This document shows, in pieces, positions 44,310-52,837 of a stretch of 64,000 nucleotides of DNA. Each line of letters opens with the position of its first letter. Positions within the stretch are counted from its first letter, which is position 1. Origin of the DNA: CAMPKL01 sp963817465 (GTDB lineage Bacteria; Acidobacteriota; Terriglobia; Bryobacterales; UBA6623). The stretch covers positions 496,001 through 560,000 of the forward strand of contig CAWFOP010000020.1 of the NCBI GenBank assembly GCA_963817465.1, read 5' to 3'. A program made the translations under genes and the position numbers. The notes beneath the pieces are model-generated. The model did no database searches. It was given only the letters and a program-made list of their open reading frames with translations, and was not told the DNA's origin.

Positions 44310-44480
44310 TTAAGCCGTTTGCTGGTTGATCTCACGGCGCAGCTTCTTGCCGTTTCCCGAGTAGACTCGCGTGCGGGTTTGTTGGTCGTAGACGAAAGAC
44401 TTACGAGCCTCGGCGGCGCGGGATTGGCGCTCGGCGGCCCGTCGCATGATTTCGCCGGCCGTCAGCGCAAAGCCTCGACG
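44310..44480 (-). pseudogene. relic of a secreted acidobacterial protein (N-terminal part)
   Basis: On the minus strand the segment reads AGEIMRRAAERQSRAAEARK, SFVYDQQTRTRVYSGNGKKL, RREIN, then an early stop at 44310-44312. This resembles the opening part of a group of acidobacterial secreted proteins with RRAAExxxRA...FVYxQ...NGKxxREE. No signal peptide precedes it and the usual body does not follow in any frame. It appears to be a truncated remnant between the creatininase gene and the next gene. Family identification is from memory of the motif and is tentative. Confidence 0.4.
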
Positions 44481-44579
44481 ATGCTGCTGAACTCGCACTT
44501 CCGCAAGGCCGACGTGCAGTCGGCCATCGAATATCCCGAGGGCCCGGCCGATTCCAAGTAAGGCGTTCCCCGAAGCGGG

Positions 44580-44585
44580 TACAAT
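44580..44585 (+). promoter_or_regulatory. candidate -10 box (TACAAT)
   Basis: TACAAT ends 10 bases before the ATG at 44595, the same spacing as at rpiB. Predicted leader is about 3 bases. Confidence 0.4.
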
Positions 44586-44594
44586 CGTCGGGGC

Positions 44595-46331
44595 ATGAAG
44601 TTCTCCTCCCTCGTAGCAGTCTTCCTTCTTGCATCCGCGGCCTTCGCCCAAGACGGCGTCGTGCTCGATAAACCAACGCCGCCGCCTGACTGGGCGCTCG
44701 CCGAACGCGCTCTACTCGACGCCGCATCCGACGGGGTCGAAGCCTTCGCCGAGCGCTACGTCGACAGCCGCGGCTACCTCAAGTGCGTCGAGCGCTGGGG
44801 CGGCAACGACGGCGCCGACGACGCCATGGAGAACTTCGAAGGCTGGACGCTGCTCTACGCCCTAGGCGGCGACGAGAAGGTTCTCGACCTCTATCACAAG
44901 GCCTGGATCGGCCACCTCGAGCAGTTCACCAAGGCCAAGGCTCCCGGTATCGAGATGGCCAAGGACGGCATGTACTGGCGCGAGTTCGTCACGGCCTTCG
45001 ATTGGGAGCATAACGGCGAGGCCCTCGCCGCGTTCCACCTCTACGCGCTCGACCGTCCCGACGACCCGCGCTACAAGGACCGCGTCATGCGGTTCGCCGA
45101 CTTCTACACCGGCGCCGATCCGCTGGCCGACAACTACGACTCCGCGCACAAGATCATCAAGAGCATTCAGAACGGCAGCCGCGGCGCCAAGGTCACTCCG
45201 GCCAGCGAAATGGACTGGGGCGGCCTGCCGGTCAAGGGCGCGCCGGATCGCCTCACGCGCTACGCCACAGCTTCGAACATCAAGGGCGACCACCCGCTCA
45301 ACCTCGGGTCGACAGCGCTCGGTTTCAACGCCTACTTGCTGAGCCGCGAGGAGCGGTACCGCGACTGGGTGCTCGAATACGCCGGCGCATGGCGCGACCG
45401 GGTGCTCCAGAACAACGGCAACATCCCGACCAACATCGGGCTCGACGGACGCATCGGCGGCGACTGGGGCAAGTGGTACGGCGGCGTGTTCGGCTGGAAC
45501 TTCTGGCCGCAGTCGAGCGGCCGCAACTACTTCATCCGCGGTCCGCGCATCGGCTTCGCCGTCGCCGCTCTGCTCAGCCGCGACATGAGCTACCTCGAGC
45601 CCTTGCGCCGCCAGATCGCAAACCTTTACGCCGCCAAGAAGGTCGAGAACGGCCGCACGCTCATCCCTCACAAATACGGCGACAAGGGCTGGTACGGCTA
45701 CACGCCCAACACGTTCGTCGATGTGCAGCGCGACGTCTACTTGTTCACCTTCGACCGCACGAGCCTCGAAGGCCTCGCGGACGATCCTTGGATTCGTTAC
45801 CTCGACGGCGACAACCCCGACTACCCGATGGACGCTCTACGACGCGACCTCGGGGGTGTCCGCCGGCGCGTCGCGGGGATGCGCGCCGACCGTTCGATCG
45901 ACTGGGAGCGCGCGTCGGACGCCACGCAGCGTTTCGACCCCGCGAGCGTCGATTCGCTGACGACGCTCACCTTGGGCGCCAACCCGCCGGGCCATTCCGG
46001 CAATATCCTGCATTCCCGCCTGCTCTACTACGATCCCGCCCGGCGCCGCGTCGGCCTGCCCCAAGACGTCGCCGCGCTCGTCGAGTCGATCACTCCCGAC
46101 GGCGTCAAGGTCCGCCTCGTCAATCTCGATCAGGCGCAAGGACGCAGCGTGTGGATCCGAGCGGGCGCCTACGGCGAGCACCGTTTCACCGGCGTGTCCG
46201 CGAACGGCTCGCACCGCGATCTCGACGCCGGGATGTTGCGCGTCCGGCTGGAGCCAGGCGCGGGCGGCACGCTCGATCTCGCGATGAAGACGTTCGTAAG
46301 CGACCCCGAGCCTTACGCGCTCTCACGCTAG
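44595..46331 (+). CDS. large secreted protein, probable alpha/alpha-toroid enzyme of unknown activity
   Basis: A 578-residue exported protein with signal peptide MKFSSLVAVFLLASAAFA. Helical repeats include ENFEGWTLLYALGGDEKVLD, FDWEHNGEALAAFHLYALDR and PLNLGSTALGFNAYLLSREE, and aromatic-rich motifs such as GKWYGGVFGWNFWPQSSGRN and HKYGDKGWYGYTPN, like polysaccharide-degrading toroids. The last 90 residues look like a beta domain. I do not know a named family or activity. It stands between two minus-strand gene relics (44310-44480 and 46405-46509). Confidence 0.82.
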   Translation: MKFSSLVAVFLLASAAFAQDGVVLDKPTPPPDWALAERALLDAASDGVEAFAERYVDSRGYLKCVERWGGNDGADDAMENFEGWTLLYALGGDEKVLDLYHKAWIGHLEQFTKAKAPGIEMAKDGMYWREFVTAFDWEHNGEALAAFHLYALDRPDDPRYKDRVMRFADFYTGADPLADNYDSAHKIIKSIQNGSRGAKVTPASEMDWGGLPVKGAPDRLTRYATASNIKGDHPLNLGSTALGFNAYLLSREERYRDWVLEYAGAWRDRVLQNNGNIPTNIGLDGRIGGDWGKWYGGVFGWNFWPQSSGRNYFIRGPRIGFAVAALLSRDMSYLEPLRRQIANLYAAKKVENGRTLIPHKYGDKGWYGYTPNTFVDVQRDVYLFTFDRTSLEGLADDPWIRYLDGDNPDYPMDALRRDLGGVRRRVAGMRADRSIDWERASDATQRFDPASVDSLTTLTLGANPPGHSGNILHSRLLYYDPARRRVGLPQDVAALVESITPDGVKVRLVNLDQAQGRSVWIRAGAYGEHRFTGVSANGSHRDLDAGMLRVRLEPGAGGTLDLAMKTFVSDPEPYALSR

Positions 46332-46343
46332 GGCAGGCCGGGC

Positions 46344-46372
46344 AAAAAAACGTCCCGCAGTAGTGCGGGGCG
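46344..46372 (-). terminator. rho-independent terminator reading leftward
   Basis: On the minus strand a 9-base stem (46351-46359 with 46364-46372, one G-T pair, loop of 4) is followed by seven U (A7 at 46344-46350). It lies 33 bases beyond the stop of the PEP-CTERM remnant, so it is that lost gene's terminator. It may also help end the plus-strand gene. Confidence 0.75.
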
Positions 46373-46404
46373 TGCTGTCTTTTGCGGGGTTCCGAGGATC
46401 TCGG

Positions 46405-46509
46405 TCAGGCCTTGCGCCGCCCGAAAGCCGCGAGGCCGACAAGCGCTCCAGCCGCCAGCAGCATGGTCGCCGGTTCCGGAACATCCGGGACGCGCTGGAC
46501 GCGTGGGCT
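46405..46509 (-). pseudogene. orphan PEP-CTERM sorting tail (3' remnant of a lost gene)
   Basis: On the minus strand, VPEPATMLLAAGALVGLAAF is followed by GRRKA and TGA (46405-46407): the PEP motif, a membrane helix and a basic end, which are the three parts of the exosortase sorting signal. Upstream in this frame is only the antisense of the zinc-ribbon gene, so the body of the protein is missing. The true 3' end is intact, with a rho-independent terminator after it. Rearrangement has joined the tail to the start region of the neighbouring gene. It implies an exosortase system in this genome. Confidence 0.72.
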
Positions 46510-46512
46510 AGC

Positions 46513-46902
46513 ATGAGTTTGGTGCGAGTTCTGAAGCTGCCCCCGAAGCTTCGCCGGCGCATGTTGGCGCTGCGGGCCGAGATGCTGGACCATCTCGACC
46601 GCACCGAGGAAGAGACTTACTGCTGCCCGCAATGCCTGCTGCCGCACCCCGAGGGCGACTTCGAGGCCTACTCTTTCTGCCCCTGGTGTCTGTTGTCGCT
46701 GCGCGGGTTCGAGGAACGCATTGACGAGTCGCGCAAGATCATCTTGAACGTGCGCTTCGGCAACGACGAGATCCAATGCGGCGAATGCGGCGGCGAGTAC
46801 GAGCAGCCGACGCGGTATCCCTTTAAATACTGCCCGCACTGCGGCGCGCCTTTCGCGGCGGTCGACGAGTTGCTGATGGAACTGCCGTTTTTGGTGACCT
46901 AG
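46513..46902 (+). CDS. double zinc-ribbon protein
   Basis: A 129-residue protein from ATG 46513 (MSLVRVLKLPPKLRRRML); an opening at 46363 would cover the PEP-CTERM relic and is rejected. It has two CxxC pairs in the centre (YCCPQCLLPHPEG and FCPWCLLSLRGFEE) and two near the end (IQCGECGGEYE and YCPHCGAPFAAVDE). A basic N-terminal helix precedes them. This suggests a zinc-dependent structural or nucleic acid-associated protein; I do not recognise the family. It lies about 140 bases ahead of purA. Confidence 0.68.
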   Translation: MSLVRVLKLPPKLRRRMLALRAEMLDHLDRTEEETYCCPQCLLPHPEGDFEAYSFCPWCLLSLRGFEERIDESRKIILNVRFGNDEIQCGECGGEYEQPTRYPFKYCPHCGAPFAAVDELLMELPFLVT

Positions 46903-46924
46903 CGCACAGCGGGCGAAATCGGGC

Positions 46925-46930
46925 TATCAT
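46925..46930 (+). promoter_or_regulatory. candidate -10 box (TATCAT) upstream of purA
   Basis: TATCAT lies about 115 bases before the purA ATG, so purA would have a longer leader than other genes here. The leader (46935-47044) holds no gene or riboswitch that I recognise, though it contains a short GGGCTCGAC...GGGCCC hairpin candidate. Confidence 0.3.
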
Positions 46931-47044
46931 CGGTAGAGACAAATCATCTTCCCCGCCTAGGTTTTCATTTCGACGGGCTCGACAGGGCCCATACTCATCC
47001 AGGCAGATTCGTGAGCTTCATCTGGGGAAGCATAAGGGATTCGT

Positions 47045-48346
47045 ATGGCCAACGTAGTGGTTTTGGGCACCCAGTGGGGCGACGAGGGAAAAGGCAAGAT
47101 TGTCGACCTCATCGCACCCCGCTTTGACCTGGTCGCGCGCTCTTCGGGCGGTCACAACGCCGGACACACGGTGAAGGTCGGGGACCAAAAATTCGCACTG
47201 TCGCTCATCCCGAGCGGCATCCTGCGCGGCAAGCGCGGCGTAATCGGCAACGGCCTCGTCGTCGACCCGGCCGCCCTGCTTAACGAGATCAAGAAAATCG
47301 AGAAGCTGGGCGTGCAGGTCACGGGCCGGCTGTTCGTCAGCCACCGCGCGCATGTGATCTTCCCCTATCACCGCATGATGGAGCGGGCGTCGGAGAACAA
47401 GGACGGCAAGGTCAAGATCGGCACCACGTCGCGCGGCATCGGACCCTGCTACGAGGATAAGATCGCGCGCCGCGGCATCCGCATCGCCGAACTGCTCGAT
47501 CGCGACACGTTCCCCGACCGTTTTCGCGAGATCGCTCGCGAGAAGAACACCATCGCCGAGGCGCTCGAGATTCACGAGCCGTGGGACATCGAAGAGATCC
47601 TGCGGCAATACCAGGGTTATGCGGAGAAGATCCGCCCCTTCGTCACCGACACGATCCATCTGATCAACGAGTCGATCAAGGCCGGCGACAGCGTGCTGTT
47701 CGAGGGCGCGCAGGGGACGATGCTCGACATCGACCACGGCACCTACCCATACCTGACGTCGTCAAACGCAACGGCCGGCGGCGTATGCACCGGCACGGGC
47801 GTGTCGCCGCTGCTCATCGACGGGGTGATCGGAATCACGAAGGCGTACGCCACGCGCGTCGGCGGCGGGCCGTTCGCAACCGAGATCCACGGGCCCGAGG
47901 GCGACGAGTTGCGGAAAAAGGGCGTGGAGTTCGGCACCGTCACCGGTCGCCCGCGGCGCTGCGGCTGGTTCGACGCCCCGCTGATCCGCTACGCGCACAC
48001 CGTCAACCATCTTTCGTCGTTGGTGATTACGAAGCTCGACGTGCTCGACTACCTCGACAAGATTCCGGTCTGCGTCGGATACAAGTACAAGGGCGAGACG
48101 CTGCGCCACATGCCGGCGCTGGCCAACGTCTATCAGGCCGTCGAGCCGGTCTACGAGGAGCGCCCAGGCTGGAAGACTTCGACCGAGGGCATCACCTCAT
48201 TCGACGACCTTCCCAAGAAGGCCCAGGAATACATCGGCTACCTCGAAGACAAGATCGGCGTCGAGATCGGCTGCGTGTCGACCGGGCCCGAGCGCGAGCA
48301 GACGATCTTCAGGTCGGGCTCGCAGTTCGAGAAGCTGGTCGGCTAG
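47045..48346 (+). CDS. purA: adenylosuccinate synthetase
   Basis: A 433-residue PurA, joining IMP and aspartate with GTP to form adenylosuccinate in AMP synthesis. Seen: GTQWGDEGKGKIVDLIAPRF with the catalytic Asp and P-loop-like lysines, the switch HNAGHTVK, GTTSRGIGPCYEDKIARRGI, FEGAQGTMLDIDHGTYPYLT with SNATAGG, and the C-terminal GRPRRCGWFDAP. Length is typical. It is monocistronic; the convergent glycolate oxidase gene ends 60 bases away. Confidence 0.97.
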   Translation: MANVVVLGTQWGDEGKGKIVDLIAPRFDLVARSSGGHNAGHTVKVGDQKFALSLIPSGILRGKRGVIGNGLVVDPAALLNEIKKIEKLGVQVTGRLFVSHRAHVIFPYHRMMERASENKDGKVKIGTTSRGIGPCYEDKIARRGIRIAELLDRDTFPDRFREIAREKNTIAEALEIHEPWDIEEILRQYQGYAEKIRPFVTDTIHLINESIKAGDSVLFEGAQGTMLDIDHGTYPYLTSSNATAGGVCTGTGVSPLLIDGVIGITKAYATRVGGGPFATEIHGPEGDELRKKGVEFGTVTGRPRRCGWFDAPLIRYAHTVNHLSSLVITKLDVLDYLDKIPVCVGYKYKGETLRHMPALANVYQAVEPVYEERPGWKTSTEGITSFDDLPKKAQEYIGYLEDKIGVEIGCVSTGPEREQTIFRSGSQFEKLVG

Positions 48347-48352
48347 CGAAGC

Positions 48353-48375
48353 GGTTACAGGAGCTCCCCCCTGTG
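48353..48375 (+). repeat. degenerate copy of the 44240 palindrome
   Basis: GGTTACAGGAGCTCCCCCCTGT repeats the frame of GGTTACAGGCGCTCACGCCTGT at 44239-44260 with several changes, and keeps only a 5-base stem (ACAGG with CCTGT). It too lies a few bases after a plus-strand stop codon, here purA. It may instead be a coincidence. Confidence 0.4.
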
Positions 48376-48406
48376 CTCGCCGCACAGCGGCGAAGGCGAA
48401 CCCGCG

Positions 48407-49840
48407 TTACCACTGCACCGCTTGCTGCGCCTGAGTCATCGGGCGGATCTCGAGACAGCCCTTCCCTGTCGGCAGCAGCTTGCCGGGGTTCAGCCGGCGG
48501 TCCGGGTTGAAGACCTTGATCAGCCGCTCCATCATGTCGAGCGAGTCCTGGCTGAACAGCAGCGGCATTAGGTCGTTCTTCTCCATGCCCACGCCGTGCT
48601 CTCCGGTGATGGCGCCGCCGGCGTCGATGCAGTACTTCAAGATCGCCGCGCCGGCCTGTTTGGTGCGCTCGAGCTCGTCCGCCTTGCGGGGATCGAACAG
48701 GATGATCGGGTGCATGTTGCCGTCGCCGGCATGGAAGATGTTCGAGATCTTCAGGCCGTAGTCTTCCGAGACCTTGTAGATGTACTTGAGCGTGTCTGCG
48801 ATGCGCGTACGGGGCACCACGCCGTCTTGCACGTAGTAGGTCGGGCTGATGCGGCCCACCGCGCCGAAGGCGTTCTTGCGTCCCTTCCACAGCGCGGCGC
48901 GCTCGGCTTCCGACTTGGCCACGCGCACTTCGCGGGCGCGGTTGAGCTCGCAGACTTCGCGCACTTGCTCGAGCTGCTCTTCCACCGATTCCTGCAGGCC
49001 TTCGAGCTCGATCAGCAGCACCGCGCCGGCGTCGAGCGGATAGCCGGCGTGGCTGGCCTCTTCGACCATGCGCAGCATGACGCCGTCGAGCATCTCGACC
49101 GCGGCCGGGATGATCGCCCGCGCGGTGAGGCCCGCGACGGTGTCGGCGGCGTCGTCGGGCGTCTCGTAGATCGCGAGCAGCGTCTTCACCGCCTCGGGCG
49201 CCCGCAGCAGCCGCACGATGACTTTGGTGATCAACACCATCGTGCCTTCAGAACCCGTCAGCAGCCCGCGCAGATCGTAGCCCGGCAGGTCCGACTCCTT
49301 GCCGCCGATCTCGATCACCGTCCCGTCGGGCAGCACCGCCTCGATGCCGAGCACATGGTTCGTCGTCACGCCATAGGCCAGTGTGTGCGGTCCTCCGGCG
49401 TTCTCCGAGACGTTGCCGCCGATCGTGCAAGCCTTCTGGCTCGACGGATCGGGCGCGTAGTAGTAGCCGTTCCCTTGCACCGCCAGGGTGATATCGAGAT
49501 TGACGACGCCGGGCTGCACGACGGCGCACTCGTTGTCGTAGTCGATCTCGAGGATCTTGTTCATCCGCGCGAAGGCGATCATCAGGCCGCCTTCGACCGG
49601 GATGACGCCGCCGGAGAGACCCGTGCCGGCGCCGCGGCCGACGAGCGGAATCTTGTGCTGCGCCGCCACTTTGACGATGCGCGCGACTTCTTCGGTTGTA
49701 CGCGGGAATACGACGCACTCGGGTGAATGCTTGTCGATCGACCCGTCGTACTCGTAGAGCATCAGGTCGTGCGCATGGTCGAGAACGGCTTTGGGACCAA
49801 CGATTTCGCGCAGCTCGGCGATGGTTTCGGCGGCGAACAT
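48407..49840 (-). CDS. glcD: FAD-linked oxidase, glycolate oxidase GlcD-like
   Basis: A 477-residue flavoprotein that oxidises glycolate or another 2-hydroxy acid. The PCMH FAD domain has VVFPRTTEEVARIVKVAAQH, LVGRGAGTGLSGGVIPVEGG, GNVSENAGGPHTLAYG and TGSEGTMVLITKVIVRL. The cap domain has LLIELEGLQESVEEQ, and the C-terminus carries ISNIFHAGDGNMHPIILFDP and GGAITGEHGVGMEKNDLMPL, standard for GlcD. No glcE or glcF is adjacent. The direct neighbours are purA (convergent) and guaA (divergent). D-lactate dehydrogenase activity is the alternative. Confidence 0.92.
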   Translation of the reverse strand: MFAAETIAELREIVGPKAVLDHAHDLMLYEYDGSIDKHSPECVVFPRTTEEVARIVKVAAQHKIPLVGRGAGTGLSGGVIPVEGGLMIAFARMNKILEIDYDNECAVVQPGVVNLDITLAVQGNGYYYAPDPSSQKACTIGGNVSENAGGPHTLAYGVTTNHVLGIEAVLPDGTVIEIGGKESDLPGYDLRGLLTGSEGTMVLITKVIVRLLRAPEAVKTLLAIYETPDDAADTVAGLTARAIIPAAVEMLDGVMLRMVEEASHAGYPLDAGAVLLIELEGLQESVEEQLEQVREVCELNRAREVRVAKSEAERAALWKGRKNAFGAVGRISPTYYVQDGVVPRTRIADTLKYIYKVSEDYGLKISNIFHAGDGNMHPIILFDPRKADELERTKQAGAAILKYCIDAGGAITGEHGVGMEKNDLMPLLFSQDSLDMMERLIKVFNPDRRLNPGKLLPTGKGCLEIRPMTQAQQAVQW

Positions 49841-49911
49841 GGGTCCTCATGATATCCTAACTGGCTGATATCTAAGGCTCGCGAGAGCTTCCCTTCAGCC
49901 CCCGACTCAAT

Positions 49912-51706
49912 ATGGAAAAAATCGCGGTCCTCGACTCAGGCGGCCAATATTGCCACCTGATCGCGCGAAAAGTGCGCGAGCTCGGCGTCTTCGCCGAGAT
50001 TCTCCCTCTCGACGTGTCCCCCCGTAAGTTGCGCGCTTACAAGGGCGTCATCATCTCCGGCGGTCCGGCGAGCGTCCATGAGGAGGGCAGCCCGCAAGCT
50101 CGCAAAGGGCCTGTTCCGAATCGACAAGCCGATTCTGGGCATCTGCTACGGCCATCAGTTGATCGCTCTGGGCCTGCAGGGCGTCGTCGAGGGCGGCGAC
50201 GGACAGGAATTCGGCCGCGCGGACATTCGCGTGCGCGATGCGGCGCCGCTGTTCGCGGGTCTGCCCAAGAAGCAGCGGGTTTGGATGAGCCACGGCGATC
50301 ATGTGGGCCGGTTGCCGGAGGGTTTTCGCGTCCTCGCCGACTCCGTATCGTGCCCGGTCGCCGCGATGGGCGACGACCAACGCCGCTATTACGGCGTGCA
50401 GTTCCACCTCGAAGTCGTCCACACCAGATACGGCTCGCAAATCCTAAAGAACTTCGTCGTCGGCATTTGCGGCTGCTCCCAAGACTGGCATCCTGAAGAC
50501 CGCGTCGAGCAGCTCACCAAACGCATCCGCAAGCAGGCGCACGGGCGGCGCGTGCTGTTCTTCTTGAGCGGCGGCGTCGACTCGACCGTCGCCTACACGC
50601 TCACCGTCAAGGCGCTTGGCAGCGAGACCGTCCACGGCATCTACGTGGATACCGGCTTCATGCGCTCGGGCGAGACCGAGACCATCGAAGAAGCCTTCCG
50701 CAAACTCGGGCTCGGTAAGCTCGAGGCGGTCGATGCGTCCAAGCAGTTTTTCGGCGACCTCAAAGGCGTTACCGACCCGGAAGAGAAGCGAGCGATCATC
50801 GGGAAGGCGTTCGTCGATCTGCAAGACAGAATTCTCGAGCGCGAAGAGCACGTCGATCACGACTGGCTGCTGGGGCAGGGCACTATCTACCCCGACACGA
50901 TCGAGTCGGGCGGCAGCGACAAGGCGGCGCTCATCAAGACGCACCACAACCGCGTCGAGCACATCCAGGAGCTGATCGCTCAGGGCCGCGTCCTCGAGCC
51001 GCTCGAAGAGTTCTACAAGGACGAGGTGCGTTCGCTCGGGTACGCGCTGGGCTTGCCGAAGCGCTTGATCGAGCGGCACCCGTTCCCGGGGCCGGCGCTG
51101 GCGATCCGCTGCATCTGCTCCGAGAGGGCCGCGAAGCCCTTGCCGGACGACGAGATCGACGCTCTGGCGAAAAAGGCCGGCTATCGCGCCTTCCTGCTGC
51201 CGCTGCGCAGCGTCGGCGTGCAGGGCGACTCGCGCAGCTACGCGCAGTTGACCGTCCTATGGGGCGGCGAGCTCGACTACAACAGGCTGCTGCCGCTGGC
51301 GACCGAGCTGACCAATCGCTTCCGCCGGACGAATCGCATCGTCTACCTGCTCGCGCCGAAACGAATCCGCGCGGCCGAGTGGAAGATCCGCCGCGCGACT
51401 CTGACCCGCAAGCGCGTGAAGGTGCTGCAAGAAGCGGACCGCGTCGTCGGCGAATTCCTCCGCAGCGAAAAGCTCTACAACAAGGTCTGGCAAGCGCCTG
51501 TGGTGCTGTTGCCGTTTTCGCGCGGAACGGGTGAGACCGTGGCGCTCAGGCCCATCACTTCAGTCGACGGCATGACGGCGGAGGTCGCCCGTCTGAACCC
51601 CGAGAAAATTCACGCGCTGGCCAAGAAGATTCGCGCGCTCGAGGGCGTCGACGCCGTGATGTACGACCTGTCGCACAAGCCGCCTTCCACCATCGAGTGG
51701 GAGTAG
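49912..51706 (+). CDS. guaA: GMP synthase (glutamine-hydrolysing), frameshifted near 50090
   Basis: GuaA aminates XMP to GMP. The amidotransferase domain starts IAVLDSGGQYCHLIARKVRE, and IISGGPASVHEEGSP ends the first frame. The second frame resumes KLAKGLFRIDKPILGICYGH with the nucleophile Cys. The catalytic His is in GVQFHLEVVHTRYG, where the usual Pro is Leu. The ATP pyrophosphatase P-loop is FFLSGGVDSTVAYTLTVKAL; the dimer domain ends YDLSHKPPSTIEWE. One extra base, or two missing, near 50090-50094 accounts for the break. guaA is normally essential without salvage, so an assembly error is likely. Confidence 0.95.
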
Positions 51707-51747
51707 GCCGAGCCCGAATCGGACGCATACAAATCTGACAATCGTGC

Positions 51748-51753
51748 TATACT
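51748..51753 (+). promoter_or_regulatory. candidate -10 box (TATACT) for the Co/Ni transporter genes
   Basis: TATACT lies about 57 bases before the cbiM ATG at 51810. The leader is too short for a cobalamin or NiCo riboswitch, and no such fold is seen. Confidence 0.35.
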
Positions 51754-51809
51754 GCGACGCATCCCGCGGCTGAAGCGTGATGGGCGCGCGGGCATCTCCC
51801 AGGCCCGAA

Positions 51810-52397
51810 ATGCACATCGCTGACGGCATTCTGCCCGCTGAATTCTGCGTCGCCGCATACGGGGTTTCGCTCGGCGGAGTCTACCTGCTCGGCCGCAAAA
51901 CCAGTCCGGAAGAAGCTTCGCGCATGGGCCTGTTGGCGGCGGCGACGTTCGTTGCGTCGCTGGTCCATTTTCCCTTCGCCGGCTCGTCGGTTCACTTGGG
52001 GCTGTTCGGTCTGCTGGGCGCTCTGCTCGGCCGCCGGTCGTTCCCGGTGGTCTTCGTCGCGCTGCTGTTCCAAGCCTTGCTGTTGCAACACGGCGGGCTG
52101 CTCGCCCTAGGCGTCAACACGTTGAACATGGGGGCCGGCGCGCTGCTCGGCTGGGCGGTGTGGTCGTGGAAGTCCCTTCCCGAGGAAGCGCGCGGCTTTG
52201 CGGCCGGCTTCGTCGGCTCGATGGTCCCCGCGCTGTTGATGGCCACGGAGTTTTCTTTCGCCGGCTATGGGCGAGGATTCTATGCGATCGCGCTGATCTA
52301 TTTGGCCGTGGCGCTGGTCGAAGGCGCGGTCACGACGAGCATGATCGCCATGTTCCGCCGGCTGAAGCCTGAAGTGTTGCAACGAGCGGCGGCATGA
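51810..52397 (+). CDS. cbiM: CbiM/NikM-type substrate-binding component of a Co/Ni ECF transporter
   Basis: About 195 residues. The ATG at 51810 is chosen because mature CbiM begins Met-His and this gives MHIADGILPAEFCVAAYG; an earlier ATG at 51777 would bury it. In the family the N-terminal amine and His2 bind the metal, together with a histidine in a later loop, here LVHFPFAGSSVHLGLFG. About six membrane helices; LLQHGGLLALGVNTLNMGAG is the conserved segment. The start of the next gene overlaps its stop by 4 bases. Confidence 0.92.
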   Translation: MHIADGILPAEFCVAAYGVSLGGVYLLGRKTSPEEASRMGLLAAATFVASLVHFPFAGSSVHLGLFGLLGALLGRRSFPVVFVALLFQALLLQHGGLLALGVNTLNMGAGALLGWAVWSWKSLPEEARGFAAGFVGSMVPALLMATEFSFAGYGRGFYAIALIYLAVALVEGAVTTSMIAMFRRLKPEVLQRAAA

Positions 52398-52837
52398 AAC
52401 TCCCGATCCTGGCGATTGTGCTCCTGTGCGCCTCTTCCGCCCTCGCGCACGATCTGACGATTCGCGTCGAGTTGGACGAGCCGACCGTGATTCTCCGCGC
52501 GGCTTACGACGGCGACGAGCCGGCCGTGAACGCCGACGTCCAAATCACCTCCCCGCAACAGGCGAGCCCGCCTTTTCAAAGCGGCTCCACCGATCGCAAC
52601 GGCTGTTTCTCGTTTGTGCCGGACACAGGAGGCGCATGGGCCGTGGTGGTGGACGACGGCTTCGGTCATCGCCGCGAGCAAGCCATCGAAGTCGACTGGT
52701 CCAAGGCCGGCGGGCCTCACGCCGAGGGACGGGACTGGAGCCAGGTCGTAGCGGGTTTGGGCTTGATCTTCGGCCTGAGCGGTGTCTTCTTCTGGAGCCG
52801 CGCCCGGGGCGAGCTCCGCCGTATCGGCGCGCGGTGA
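52394..52837 (+). CDS. NikL/CbiN-position periplasmic accessory protein with one membrane helix
   Basis: A 147-residue protein with signal peptide MKLPILAIVLLCASSALA, a small beta-sandwich domain containing LDEPTVILRAAYDGDEPAVN and SGSTDRNGCFSFVPDTGGAW (as in DUF4198/NikL-type proteins) and a C-terminal membrane helix near 118-135. The mature protein begins HDLTIRV, so a histidine is at the new N-terminus and may handle metal. It sits between cbiM and cbiQ, overlapping both, so it is the third component of the transporter. Confidence 0.82.
   Translation: MKLPILAIVLLCASSALAHDLTIRVELDEPTVILRAAYDGDEPAVNADVQITSPQQASPPFQSGSTDRNGCFSFVPDTGGAWAVVVDDGFGHRREQAIEVDWSKAGGPHAEGRDWSQVVAGLGLIFGLSGVFFWSRARGELRRIGAR

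Noticed and set aside
46405..46839. A complete 144-residue PEP-CTERM protein on the minus strand
   Set aside because: Only the last 35 residues or so are protein-like; the upstream part is the antisense of the zinc-ribbon gene with clear CxxC pairs on the plus strand.
46903..47044. Possible structured leader (purine riboswitch) before purA
   Set aside because: The leader has a short GC hairpin candidate but no purine-aptamer core or other known riboswitch pattern that I can recognise.
51707..51809. Cobalamin or NiCo riboswitch before cbiM
   Set aside because: The leader after the likely -10 box is under 60 bases and shows no B12-box-like or NiCo-like conserved sequence.
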